Source of the DNA: a virus
Length of the DNA: 64,000 nt
IMG/VR virus record: IMGVR_UViG_3300036652_000269
Span: 1 to 64,000 of that record
Strand: one strand, 5' to 3'
The stretch's first letter is position 1. Every line of letters begins with the position of its first letter. Shown here in pieces: positions 55,958 to 63,088 of this stretch. The notes under the pieces are model-generated. The model did no database searches. It had not been told where the DNA came from and worked only from the letters and a program-made list of their open reading frames with translations. The translations under genes and the position numbers were made by a program.

Positions 55958-57463
55958 CTAGGCCAGGATGCGGACCTTGCGACCGAAGGCCAGTTCCTTC
56001 AACGCTCCCGATGTTGCGTCCACCTGGTCGTCGTGCGCCCCGTTCGGGAACAATGCCGCTTCGTCCAGGAAGGCTCGGTTCCAGGTGGCTTTCTTGATGT
56101 AGCAGTTGCCTGCCTTGGCCATCGATGACAACGGCTGGGCACGCACCTTCTTGTCTCCGGTGGACCTGATCCCATCGAAGTTGAAGCCCACCAGGATGTT
56201 GCGCCGGTAGTGGCTGATGGCCATCACACCCGAGCTACCCGGTTCCTGTTCCATCCGGATCGGGATGTCGGGTCCGTCCATCATCGCGGTGTGCCGGATG
56301 ATGCGTTCGGCTTCGGCTGGACCTCGGCGGAATCGCACGATGTCTTCGATGTAAAGGTTGCCGTCCAGCAATCGGCACAGCGTCCCCACGGTCCAGTCGG
56401 GATCGTTCTTCTTGTCTTTCTTCTGCTCGGTTGCAGCCATGTCCCAGAACCGGACCAGCTTGCCACCCGCTGGCGTCATGTCCAACGCGGTGAACCAGTG
56501 CCGCTGGAAGTAGTCACCTTCCTCGGTGACATCCCAGTCGCCGTTCAGCAGTCGTTCCTGGTCCACCGGGTTCAGGTGTTCCAGCGCTTCCCGGTAGCTG
56601 GCCTGGTCCAGTGATGGATTGTCAGAAAGCAAAGAGGGGACGAAGATCGCTTTTTCGTTCCGGGTGCGTTCATCGATGAACCGGTTCCGCACCCATTCGT
56701 GCCCGATGCCACCGGGGTTGGTGGCCGAACGCATCCTGAGCGGCAGATCGAAGATTGTCATTCCATCAGGGGCGGGCGGGTACTGGCCCAGCACCTGCTG
56801 GTCGGGGTAGGGCTCTTTGCAGTATTGCTTGCCTTCGGCGGTGGTGTGCTTGTAATAGACCCCGGTCATCGATCGATACTGCCGAAGGTTGGTACGGCAG
56901 TTGAGGCAGTTGATCGCAGGCTTCCGCATCCGGCTGAACATGTAGGTGTACATGTCGGTATCGAACTGTGTCAGTTCGTCAAACCCGATGAACTGGAACT
57001 CCGCTGATTGGTAGCGGGTCTTGTCCCGGTTGTATTGCAGATAACCGAAGGTGATTCGAGCCCCCGACGGGAAGGTCCAGTACCGGCCCCCATCGTGCGA
57101 CTTCGCATCTGTGCTTTGGAGCCACTGTCTGGCCCGGTCCATGATGGCACCCGGCAGCGCAAGGTCGGACCAGGTACGGCGCAGCAACAGAGCCGAATAT
57201 CCCGGCACATCGACGTATTGCAACGCAGCCATCAACAGGGCGTCGCTCTTGCCCCCACCAGCCGCTCCACCGAAGCCGACTTCCTTGGTGGTCAACGACA
57301 GGAAGACCTGCTGCTTGGGGTGCGGGATGTGCGGGATGTACTTGGTCAACCGAGGGATGACAGCCCGCTGAATCTTGTGCCGCTGTTCCGGGGTCAGTTC
57401 GGCCAGCTTCTTGGCCAGCACTCGGGTTTCTAGTGCTGTGCGTTCGGTCAGGGTCAGGGACAT
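55958..57463 (-). CDS. terL: Large terminase subunit
   Basis: 501 residues. ATPase: GFGGAAGGGKSDALL (Walker A, about 63-77), FIGFDELTQF (Walker B region), and a glutamine/arginine-rich coupling segment. Nuclease (RNase H-like) domain: VRFWDMAATEQKKDKKNDPDWTVGTL with the acidic Asp motif, then EQEPGSSGVMAISHYRRN and FPNGAHDDQVDATSGALKEL near the end. It cuts and pumps DNA into the prohead with the portal and small subunit. AGAAAGACG precedes the ATG; a TGTCAAC half-site is found there. Confidence 0.92.
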   Translation of the reverse strand: MSLTLTERTALETRVLAKKLAELTPEQRHKIQRAVIPRLTKYIPHIPHPKQQVFLSLTTKEVGFGGAAGGGKSDALLMAALQYVDVPGYSALLLRRTWSDLALPGAIMDRARQWLQSTDAKSHDGGRYWTFPSGARITFGYLQYNRDKTRYQSAEFQFIGFDELTQFDTDMYTYMFSRMRKPAINCLNCRTNLRQYRSMTGVYYKHTTAEGKQYCKEPYPDQQVLGQYPPAPDGMTIFDLPLRMRSATNPGGIGHEWVRNRFIDERTRNEKAIFVPSLLSDNPSLDQASYREALEHLNPVDQERLLNGDWDVTEEGDYFQRHWFTALDMTPAGGKLVRFWDMAATEQKKDKKNDPDWTVGTLCRLLDGNLYIEDIVRFRRGPAEAERIIRHTAMMDGPDIPIRMEQEPGSSGVMAISHYRRNILVGFNFDGIRSTGDKKVRAQPLSSMAKAGNCYIKKATWNRAFLDEAALFPNGAHDDQVDATSGALKELAFGRKVRILA

Positions 57464-57572
57464 GGGTCGTAGTCGTCTTTCTAGTTGACAGTCTGGTTCC
57501 CAACCTCAGCGGCCGGTACTGGGACTGCCTAGCGTATTCATCACGTGTACTGCTGGTCATGCGTGGTGCGGG

Positions 57573-57878
57573 CTAGATGTGCACGTAAAACCGACCGTTC
57601 AGTGCGGTGTGCTCGCTTTGCTTCTGCAAGCTGGACAACCGTTCCGTCTGGTGGCCGTACGGGTCACGCTTGGTCGGGTCGGTGGACACATAGACCACGT
57701 TGATGCACTCGGGCCCATGCACCGCCGTGACCAAACCGAAGTGTTCGACCCCGGTTTCGTCTGTCACCTTGACAACCGTGCCCACCACCAACTGCTCGCG
57801 GTAGGTGCCGGTGTCGATCGACTTCCGGTTTTCGTGGTCCCATCGCGTCACCGGGACCTGTTCCATGTCAGACAGCAT
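57573..57878 (-). CDS. Hypothetical protein (start by strong RBS)
   Basis: 101 residues; start at 57878 after GGAAGGAGGTG, the best ribosome binding site in this part. VVGTVVKVTDETGVEHFGLVTAVHGPECINVVYV is a small beta barrel-like region; the end is beta and basic. It overlaps the upstream gene by 11 bases. One TGTC-N5-GACA copy at 57762-57774. No family recognised. Confidence 0.65.
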   Translation of the reverse strand: MLSDMEQVPVTRWDHENRKSIDTGTYREQLVVGTVVKVTDETGVEHFGLVTAVHGPECINVVYVSTDPTKRDPYGHQTERLSSLQKQSEHTALNGRFYVHI

Positions 57879-58200
57879 CTTGTTCACCTCCTTCCGTACG
57901 CGGTGTGCGTCCATGCAGTATGTCATCGATCCGGCGCTGGTTGTCATAGAAGCGCTGCGACATAGCTGGTAGCCGTACTCCGGCGTGGTAGGCGATGGTG
58001 GCGTTCCCGATGGCGTCCAACAGCCCGAACAGGATGTCGTCTGTCATGTGCACATACAGATCGATGGTGTCATACCCGGTGGCCGGGTAACGCTGGTGCA
58101 GGTCAGTGCGCCACTCGTCAGTGATGACCAGCCGGGGTCGGGGTTTGTTTTGCGCCGTGTGCTTGCCGCACCGACACCCTCGCTGGCAGATCGTACCCAT
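57868..58200 (-). CDS. Small protein with Cys/His N-terminus
   Basis: 110 residues. The start TICQRGCRCGKHT is rich in Cys and His and may bind a metal; a helical part follows (DDILFGLLDAIGNATIAYHAGVRLPAMSQRFYDNQRRIDDILHG). The ATG follows the upstream TAG by 2 bases. No family recognised. Confidence 0.6.
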   Translation of the reverse strand: MGTICQRGCRCGKHTAQNKPRPRLVITDEWRTDLHQRYPATGYDTIDLYVHMTDDILFGLLDAIGNATIAYHAGVRLPAMSQRFYDNQRRIDDILHGRTPRTEGGEQDAV

Positions 58201-58202
58201 GG

Positions 58203-58394
58203 CTAACTGTCTAGCAGATACAGGTAGTCCAGTTGGTCATTCAGCGCCATCAGGTCGGGATGGGCCAGGATGTTGTGTTCCAGCACGTGGGCCCGTGCAT
58301 GGTCATATCGGGTCTTGTTCACATCCCCGTTCGCGTCTACCCACGCCTTGCAGTCCCGGCAGTAGAACGCTCGAACGTGCATCCGGTCCGTCAT
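58203..58394 (-). CDS. Small HNH-like or zinc protein (Cys pair)
   Basis: 63 residues; start at 58394 two bases after the upstream TAA. RAFYCRDCKAWVDANGDVNKTRYDHARAHVLEHN contains C-x2-C and two His residues in a layout similar to short single-zinc proteins of actinophages. Its C-terminus is helical (DLMALNDQLDYLYLLD). Confidence 0.6.
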   Translation of the reverse strand: MTDRMHVRAFYCRDCKAWVDANGDVNKTRYDHARAHVLEHNILAHPDLMALNDQLDYLYLLDS

Positions 58395-58396
58395 GA

Positions 58397-58561
58397 TTAC
58401 CGGTTCTTTGGTTTGGTGGGGTGGCCCAGCTTCCGGCAGCTGCACAGGATCGGCTGGTTGTCGGGGGTGAATGCGTTTCGCAGTGCCCCGTTGCACTTGG
58501 CGTGGTCGTTGGCGAAGCAGTGCGTACACATCGGGATCACACAGTCGGGGGTCGTCGTCAT
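58397..58561 (-). CDS. 54-residue cysteine-rich protein
   Basis: Start at 58561 after AAAAGGCAGCC. TPDCVIPMCTHCFANDHAKCNG...ILCSCRKLGH contains at least six Cys and two His, so probably two zinc sites in a 54-residue chain. It forms a coupled pair with 58203-58394. Function unknown. Confidence 0.6.
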   Translation of the reverse strand: MTTTPDCVIPMCTHCFANDHAKCNGALRNAFTPDNQPILCSCRKLGHPTKPKNR

Positions 58562-58695
58562 GGTCGGCTGCCTTTTGGTTCGGTTGCTCTGTACCTGTTG
58601 TACGGATGCCGGTGACAGCCGGGCTGCGGAATCCAGTGTTAGGTCGCAGGCCAGTCCGGACAACCACAACCCGGCTGTCACTCTGAAAGGCTAGC

Positions 58696-59826
58696 CTATG
58701 GGATGACGGACCCGTCGGTGTCCAGCGTGTTGCCGGTCCAGGTCGTCACGAATGGCGAACCGATGTGAGTCTTGATGCCGTACCGGTAGTCGGTGCCGAA
58801 CCGGTTGTTGGTAAACGTCAACGGTCCCGCCTTGTGGGTGGCCGGGATGCCCGAGTTGTTCGCATTGATCGAGTAGTTGCCGCCGTCGCACAGGTTGCCG
58901 GTGAAGGTCAGTTGGGCCAGGTCACCTTGCAGTGCGCCGATCTGAAGACACGAGTTCATCGGGTCGCCTGCGGTGAACGGTATCAGCGTGTTGTGCACGA
59001 AGGTTTCGTCCCCACCCGATGTCTGCAAGGTGTCATCATGCGAGGTGGACGACCGCTGCAAGCCGTGGATGTAGCTGTCCTGCACCACGTTGAACGGGTT
59101 CGCCCCGCCACCACCCCAGGCGTCGATACCGTCCTGGCCACCGGACAGGTCAGCCCGAATGACAGTGGCGTCGTGGATCGTCATGGCCGCGGTCTGACTG
59201 GGTGTCACGATGACAGTCACATCGCTGATCGTGGTGTGCCCGGTGGCCTGGTGCAGATCGATACCGCCGAGTGCATCGCCACCTGTCACCTTGACGTTTT
59301 CGATGATGACGTTGGCCGATGTCACCTTGATAAAGCCGGTGACGTTCAGGTTACGGATGACCTGGCCATCGGTGGTCGAAGTGATGGACCCAGAAGCGGT
59401 GAGGGTGCCGTGCGCCCCGGTGTTGGTGGCGTCGGGCCAGCCGCAGGCAGATGGTGTCTTCAGACAGTGAGTGGCCGAAACAGCACTGCTCGATGGGGTC
59501 GGGCTGACCGTCACGTTACTGGGGCTGGGACTGGCCGGTGGGCTGCTCACAACGGGGGTGCTGCTGCTGGGTGCCGGGTTGGCGCTGCTGCTGACCGGGA
59601 CCGGTGGGCTGCTGCTGGGGGCTGCACTGCTGGGCGGCGGGCTGCTGGGCAGCGATGAAGGGCTCGACTGGGACGATGCGGTCGGCGTGGTCTTGGCCAG
59701 TGTCAGTGTCATGCTGACAACCGCTAGCAAAGCGGCCAGTGCAGCGATGACCTCGGCACGGTGGGCGGTGAACCAGGCGATCCAGGTTTGCCCGGTGGGC
59801 GGTGGGGCAGCGGACGGCGTAGACAC
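58696..59826 (-). CDS. Membrane-anchored parallel beta-helix protein
   Basis: 376 residues from a GTG with AAAGGACACC before it. Residues about 18-40 (WIAWFTAHRAEVIAALAALLAVVSM) end in a hydrophobic segment, so the protein is probably anchored in the membrane and faces outward. A long Pro/Ser linker follows. Residues about 120-376 are a right-handed beta-helix: ITSTTDGQVIRNLNVTGFIKVTSANVIIENVKVTGG, TTISDVTVIVTPSQT, DTLQTSGGDETFVHNTLIPF, LTFTGNLCDGGNYSI. Such folds belong to pectate-lyase-like polysaccharide enzymes and tailspikes; catalytic residues cannot be assigned. Two TGTC-N5-GACA copies. Confidence 0.72.
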   Translation of the reverse strand: MSTPSAAPPPTGQTWIAWFTAHRAEVIAALAALLAVVSMTLTLAKTTPTASSQSSPSSLPSSPPPSSAAPSSSPPVPVSSSANPAPSSSTPVVSSPPASPSPSNVTVSPTPSSSAVSATHCLKTPSACGWPDATNTGAHGTLTASGSITSTTDGQVIRNLNVTGFIKVTSANVIIENVKVTGGDALGGIDLHQATGHTTISDVTVIVTPSQTAAMTIHDATVIRADLSGGQDGIDAWGGGGANPFNVVQDSYIHGLQRSSTSHDDTLQTSGGDETFVHNTLIPFTAGDPMNSCLQIGALQGDLAQLTFTGNLCDGGNYSINANNSGIPATHKAGPLTFTNNRFGTDYRYGIKTHIGSPFVTTWTGNTLDTDGSVIP

Positions 59827-59867
59827 GATGGTGTCCTTTCGTGGAGAGAAGGGAACACCATCGTGTC
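59822..59867 (-). promoter_or_regulatory. Inverted repeat that buries the beta-helix start codon
   Basis: GACACGATGGTGT (59822-59834) and ACACCATCGTGTC (59855-59867) are a perfect 13-bp inverted repeat. The GTG start codon (59826-59824) lies inside the 3' arm of the hairpin as transcribed, and the AAAGGACACC ribosome binding site is at the edge of the stem. The structure should limit translation unless it is opened. Confidence 0.55.
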
Positions 59868-59926
59868 ATGCGCCAAGGTCAACCAGCCGGTCTTTTGCCC
59901 CACCATCGGGGCGGCGTCACTCTGCG

Positions 59927-60010
59927 TTATAGCCAGTTCTGGTGCACTGCCACTATCAGTTCGACAATGAAGATGGCAGCCAACAGCACGTCGGTCAACG
60001 TGATCCGCAC
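59927..60010 (-). CDS. 27-residue membrane peptide
   Basis: GTG at 60010 with GGGAGG at 8 bases, an excellent ribosome binding site. RITLTDVLLAAIFIVELIVAVHQNWL is nearly all hydrophobic and makes one membrane helix. It stands between the beta-helix gene and the next accessory genes, and may be a regulator or a membrane toxin-like peptide; no evidence beyond the reading frame and site. Confidence 0.55.
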   Translation of the reverse strand: MRITLTDVLLAAIFIVELIVAVHQNWL

Positions 60011-60067
60011 CAAGTACCTCCCTAGTCAGGGACGGGCACCGGGGACGATACCCACGAATCGCCGGGG

Positions 60068-60274
60068 TTATACCCGCACCAGTGATGGCCTGGTTCGCGG
60101 GGTCATGTCGTTCGATAACTCGGTGTTGTGGAACACCTGTCGTTCCTGGATGGCATGTCGTTCACACATCAGGTGGCCGGGGCACCATGCCAGGCAGGCG
60201 ATGCACCAGACCCGGTATCGGGCGAGTTCGTCACAGTGCCGGGTGTCGCAGACTTCCCGACCTGGGCTGGTCAC
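60068..60274 (-). CDS. Cysteine-rich protein
   Basis: 68 residues from a GTG that overlaps the upstream TGA (GTGA) and follows GGGGAAG. CDTRHCDELARYRVWCIACLAWCPGHLMCERHAI has seven Cys and several His, consistent with two zinc sites (treble-clef-like). The C-terminus is polar. Function unknown. Confidence 0.62.
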   Translation of the reverse strand: MTSPGREVCDTRHCDELARYRVWCIACLAWCPGHLMCERHAIQERQVFHNTELSNDMTPRTRPSLVRV

Positions 60275-60597
60275 TTCCCGATCACTTCCCCGCACGACGA
60301 ACACTGAGCCAACGAATCACTGCCTTGCACACTGTGCCATTGTCCGATGTGCTGACCATGACCCCCGCAGCCAATCACGTTCAGCGCTGCTCTGATGTGT
60401 TCCAGCTGTTCAGCCAACTGGTCGATGGCTGGTTGGTTGCTGGCCCGGCGCAAGGCTTCGGTCGTGCAGCAGGCTTCATCGACGGGTTGATAACTCGACA
60501 AGTACCGCAGGGTTTCGGTTTCGAAGTTCCGCAAGGCACGGCGAAGCACCTTCCGACTGGTGGCCGGAAAGGTCAGTGCTGTCTCTTCGTCGGACAT
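60271..60597 (-). CDS. Helical protein with C-terminal zinc knuckle
   Basis: 108 residues; AAAGG before the ATG. The first 70 residues are helical (SRKVLRRALRNFETETLRYLSSYQ, IDQLAEQLEHIRAALNVI). The end has GCGGHGQHIGQ...AQCSSCGEVIG, a C-x2-C pair that may bind zinc. A small accessory protein; no family. Confidence 0.6.
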   Translation of the reverse strand: MSDEETALTFPATSRKVLRRALRNFETETLRYLSSYQPVDEACCTTEALRRASNQPAIDQLAEQLEHIRAALNVIGCGGHGQHIGQWHSVQGSDSLAQCSSCGEVIGK

Positions 60598-60642
60598 GGA
60601 TGGTGGCCTTTCGTCAGGTCGGTCGGCAGGTCGGTCGGTGGG

Positions 60643-60753
60643 TCAGTCGTCATCGGGGCTGTGGTCCACGCAGATGGCCGAACGAATCCCCCGGCCCGCT
60701 GCATACCCAATCGACGCAGCGAGCACTGCTACGGCCAGTACAGCTAGTTTCAC
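60643..60753 (-). CDS. 36-residue membrane or secreted peptide
   Basis: GTG start overlapping the upstream TAG stop (TAGTG). KLAVLAVAVLAASIGYAAGRG is a hydrophobic N-terminal segment resembling a signal anchor; the tail is short and acidic (CVDHSPDDD). Between it and the next gene a small direct repeat (GGTCGGTCGG twice) is present. Confidence 0.55.
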   Translation of the reverse strand: MKLAVLAVAVLAASIGYAAGRGIRSAICVDHSPDDD

Positions 60754-61004
60754 TAGCGGTCCTTGCGTTTGATCCGGACGAACCTGGTGTTGTCCGGTGA
60801 CAACTCGTACAGCTGCCAGAACTGGCCGGTGTGTCGTTCCTGCCTGATCTTGTCCAGGTCATCGGGTTCGATGTCCACCGCTGTCGGGTTGATAGTCGTA
60901 GTGATCGTCTTATCTCCGTGACGAACATCGACGTACAGCCAGTCGTTGGCGAACTGGTGCAGCACGACCTGCTTGCCCTTGTGCACACCATTACGCAGCT
61001 TCAC
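60753..61004 (-). CDS. Small beta-rich protein
   Basis: 83 residues from a GTG overlapping the upstream TGA (GTGA). Strands QVVLHQFANDWLYVDVRHGDKTITTTINP and a basic RFVRIKRKDR end give a small basic beta protein, similar in style to 8422-8667. Function unknown. Confidence 0.62.
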   Translation of the reverse strand: MKLRNGVHKGKQVVLHQFANDWLYVDVRHGDKTITTTINPTAVDIEPDDLDKIRQERHTGQFWQLYELSPDNTRFVRIKRKDR

Positions 61005-61270
61005 GACGGGTCACCACTGAGTTCTTCGTCGTAGATGCGCTGGCAGTCCGGGCAAACCGGATACTTCTTCGGGTCGCGAAACGGTACCCACTTCTTCCCG
61101 CACAGAGCTTCACACGGGGTGCCGAAGACAGCCGCGTTCATGATGGCTTCCTTGTTCGCGTAGTGCGCGAACCGTTCGTGGTTGCCGTCGTCGTTACTCA
61201 ACCTGGGCACCACAACCGTGTCGGTGTCGGTGTCCGGCGAAGACAGCGCGGGCAGGGTTTCGGTGTCCAT
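61001..61270 (-). CDS. DUF3039-like protein
   Basis: 89 residues; coupled to the next gene by TGATG. RFAHYANKEAIMNAAVFGTPCEALCGKKWVPFRDPKKYPVCPDCQRIYDEL matches DUF3039, a short zinc-binding protein of actinobacteria and their phages ('AHYxxKxxI...GxPxxALCGKxWxPxRDPxxxPxCPxC'). The host version is of unknown function. Confidence 0.78.
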   Translation of the reverse strand: MDTETLPALSSPDTDTDTVVVPRLSNDDGNHERFAHYANKEAIMNAAVFGTPCEALCGKKWVPFRDPKKYPVCPDCQRIYDEELSGDPS

Positions 61271-61764
61271 CAGGACGTAGCTCCTTTGTTACGGGCCTGC
61301 TTCGTTCGCCGTTCGATTTCGTCGTTGATGTACCAGACCGCTTTCTTCAGGTCTTCGATCGAGTCGTTCTTCAGGTCCGCCCGCCAGATGTACTTGACGG
61401 CGTTACCCAGGTTGAACCCCATGTGCCGGGTGACTTCGATGCACTCGATACCGCTGGGGTGGCTGGTGTAGTGCGGTGGGTGGTTCACCATGTCTGCGGT
61501 AGGTGCTGCGGGAAGACCGGGACACCAGCACTGGTCACCCCACAACCACGTATGTGCAGGGTGTGAGTCGAGCCGTTCACACCGGGCGGTCGGTAACGAT
61601 TGCGGTGGCACGTCGGGTGCCCAGACGGAACTCGTCATTGGCAGGTTGACACCCGGGCACCACTTGGGACCGCTGAAGTTGGTCCAGCTGTGCGGCTTGT
61701 GCTCGATGAGTGCGTCATCACACAACTGCCGGGGTACCCGGTCGGCACTGCCGATGGGCGGCAT
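61270..61764 (-). CDS. DUF3310-domain protein
   Basis: 164 residues, ATG 61764 with GGGAAG upstream (a GTG at 61773 overlaps the upstream stop). The C-terminal about 70 residues match DUF3310: VNHPPHYTSHPSGIECIEVTRHMGFNLGNAVKYIWRADLKN and IEDLKKAVWYINDEIERR. The N-terminal 90 residues carry Cys and Trp that may bind a metal. DUF3310 occurs in many phages, sometimes linked to nucleotide-related genes; function unknown. Confidence 0.78.
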   Translation of the reverse strand: MPPIGSADRVPRQLCDDALIEHKPHSWTNFSGPKWCPGVNLPMTSSVWAPDVPPQSLPTARCERLDSHPAHTWLWGDQCWCPGLPAAPTADMVNHPPHYTSHPSGIECIEVTRHMGFNLGNAVKYIWRADLKNDSIEDLKKAVWYINDEIERRTKQARNKGATS

Positions 61765-61769
61765 GGCGA

Positions 61770-62126
61770 TCACTTCCCTTCGACCTTGTGCCAGGCCGGG
61801 TGGGTGAACTCGCGTAGTTCATAGCGTTCATGCGGGTTCGGGTTCGCGGCCAGCATCACCGCAATGTGGTCGGGGCAGCACATGGACCGCTTCGGTGGGT
61901 CGATGCCGGAGTCAAAACGAGTGACCAACAGCCAGGTCGGTTCGTTGGGGCAGTCGGGCTGTACGCATCTGACGTGACTATCCGACCGACAGACGACCCC
62001 ACAGTGGGGGCAGGTCCCGCTGCACTGGTCGAACTTCTGGTGGACGCACTCGTTGGATATGTAGTACGGGTGTGCTTTCTGATCCGAATCCAGCGGCACG
62101 TTGCCGGTGAACGATGTGTACGACAT
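61770..62126 (-). CDS. Cysteine-rich zinc protein
   Basis: 118 residues from ATG 62126. The ribosome binding site AAGGAG lies inside a TGTC-N5-GACA site (62134-62146), so a protein binding there could block translation or transcription. The sequence has ECVHQKFDQCSGTCPHCGVVCRSDSHVRCVQPDCPNEP with at least eight Cys and several His, followed by MCCPDHI: probably two to three zinc sites. Function unknown. Confidence 0.65.
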   Translation of the reverse strand: MSYTSFTGNVPLDSDQKAHPYYISNECVHQKFDQCSGTCPHCGVVCRSDSHVRCVQPDCPNEPTWLLVTRFDSGIDPPKRSMCCPDHIAVMLAANPNPHERYELREFTHPAWHKVEGK

Positions 62127-62171
62127 GGCAGATTGTCTCCTTGACACATGATGGATGGATGGGATGGGTGT

Positions 62172-62351
62172 TCAGGTGTTCAGGTGCGGGAATGTCAGGA
62201 TGACACCGATGATGACCAGGATCGCCGCGACGACCAGCCACACCGTGTGGTGTGCCACCCGCCAACGGGGTACGTCCTTCTCTTTGTAGAAGAACACCAG
62301 GGCGACCAGGAACACCATCCACCCGATGTTGTAGAACAGGTGACCTATCAT
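62172..62351 (-). CDS. 59-residue two-TM protein
   Basis: Start at 62351 overlapping the upstream TGA (ATGA). HLFYNIGWMVFLVALVFFYKEKD and HTVWLVVAAILVIIGVILTFPHL are two membrane segments joined by a short basic loop (VPRWRVAHH). It contains a TGTC-N5-GACA copy (62193-62205) in the second segment. Function unknown. Confidence 0.6.
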   Translation of the reverse strand: MIGHLFYNIGWMVFLVALVFFYKEKDVPRWRVAHHTVWLVVAAILVIIGVILTFPHLNT

Positions 62352-62668
62352 CCCGACCTCCGCTTGGTGGGTGTGGCTGTGTGGCTGGCTGCTACCAACC
62401 TAGATGCCCAGGTCTTGCCGATGCGGTCCAGCGACGACCGCAGCCGTCGGTTGTCCCGGCGCAGGGTGTCATTCTCTTCTTGCAAGATACGTAGTTCTTC
62501 GTTGACCGGCAGCGGGTCCAGCCGCAGGTCCAGTTCCTTGATGCTGGGACCGAACAGGGTGGGTGTCGTGGTGCCCACCATTTTGACCACGGCTTCCTGA
62601 GCAGCTTCCTTGGTGGTGTGCACCGACGAAGGTGTCCCGATCACCAGGCTGACGACATACACTTTCAT
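62348..62668 (-). CDS. Coiled-coil protein
   Basis: 106 residues, AGTAGAAAG before the ATG. A beta N-terminus (KVYVVSLVIGTPSSVHTTKEAAQEAVVKMVG) leads into a charged helix (ELRILQEENDTLRRDNRRLRSSLDRIGKTWASRLV) typical of a coiled coil. Function unknown. Confidence 0.6.
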   Translation of the reverse strand: MKVYVVSLVIGTPSSVHTTKEAAQEAVVKMVGTTTPTLFGPSIKELDLRLDPLPVNEELRILQEENDTLRRDNRRLRSSLDRIGKTWASRLVAASHTATPTKRRSG

Positions 62669-62696
62669 CTGGACAGTCTTTCTACTGGATGTGGTT

Positions 62697-62933
62697 CTAG
62701 CCGTGACGGAGCTTTATCGTGGCATCGAACAAACCGGGGCTGATGTCTTCCAGCGCATCGATCAGGTCAAGGTACTTGTCCATGCCGATTGTCGGATAGC
62801 TACACGCTTCCCCCTTTGCGCGGGCTCTCTTGCAGCGTTGGTACACAGATGGGCTTGGGAAGGTGGCGACTTCTAACGCCGCAAACACCAGTCGGTACCC
62901 TTCGGCGGGTGTCAGGGTGAACTGTTTGCTCAT
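62697..62933 (-). CDS. Small hypothetical protein
   Basis: 78 residues; TAGGAGACAACC before the ATG. A helical sequence (SKQFTLTPAEGYRLVFAALEVATFPS, MDKYLDLIDALEDISPGLFDATIKL). The site falls in a TAGGAG leader shared with the next gene's end. No family recognised. Confidence 0.6.
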   Translation of the reverse strand: MSKQFTLTPAEGYRLVFAALEVATFPSPSVYQRCKRARAKGEACSYPTIGMDKYLDLIDALEDISPGLFDATIKLRHG

Positions 62934-62945
62934 TTTGGTTGTCTC

Positions 62946-63086
62946 CTAGATATCTGCCGTGTACAGCGACCTGATGGTGTGTGCGCCCGCTTCGTTCGGG
63001 TCCATCGGCAGGTCTAGCACTTCGCGGTTCGACAGTCCGTGTTGTTCTGGCTGTTCTGGTTGCTGGGGTTTGGCCGGTGTCGTCAT
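62946..63086 (-). CDS. 46-residue protein upstream of small terminase
   Basis: ATG at 63086 with CAGAAAG upstream. TPAKPQQPEQPEQHGLSN then REVLDLPMDPNEAGAHTIRSLYTADI: a Pro/Gln-rich start and a short charged helix that recurs as a small protein near terminase genes of actinophages. Function unknown. Confidence 0.6.
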   Translation of the reverse strand: MTTPAKPQQPEQPEQHGLSNREVLDLPMDPNEAGAHTIRSLYTADI

Positions 63087-63088
63087 GG

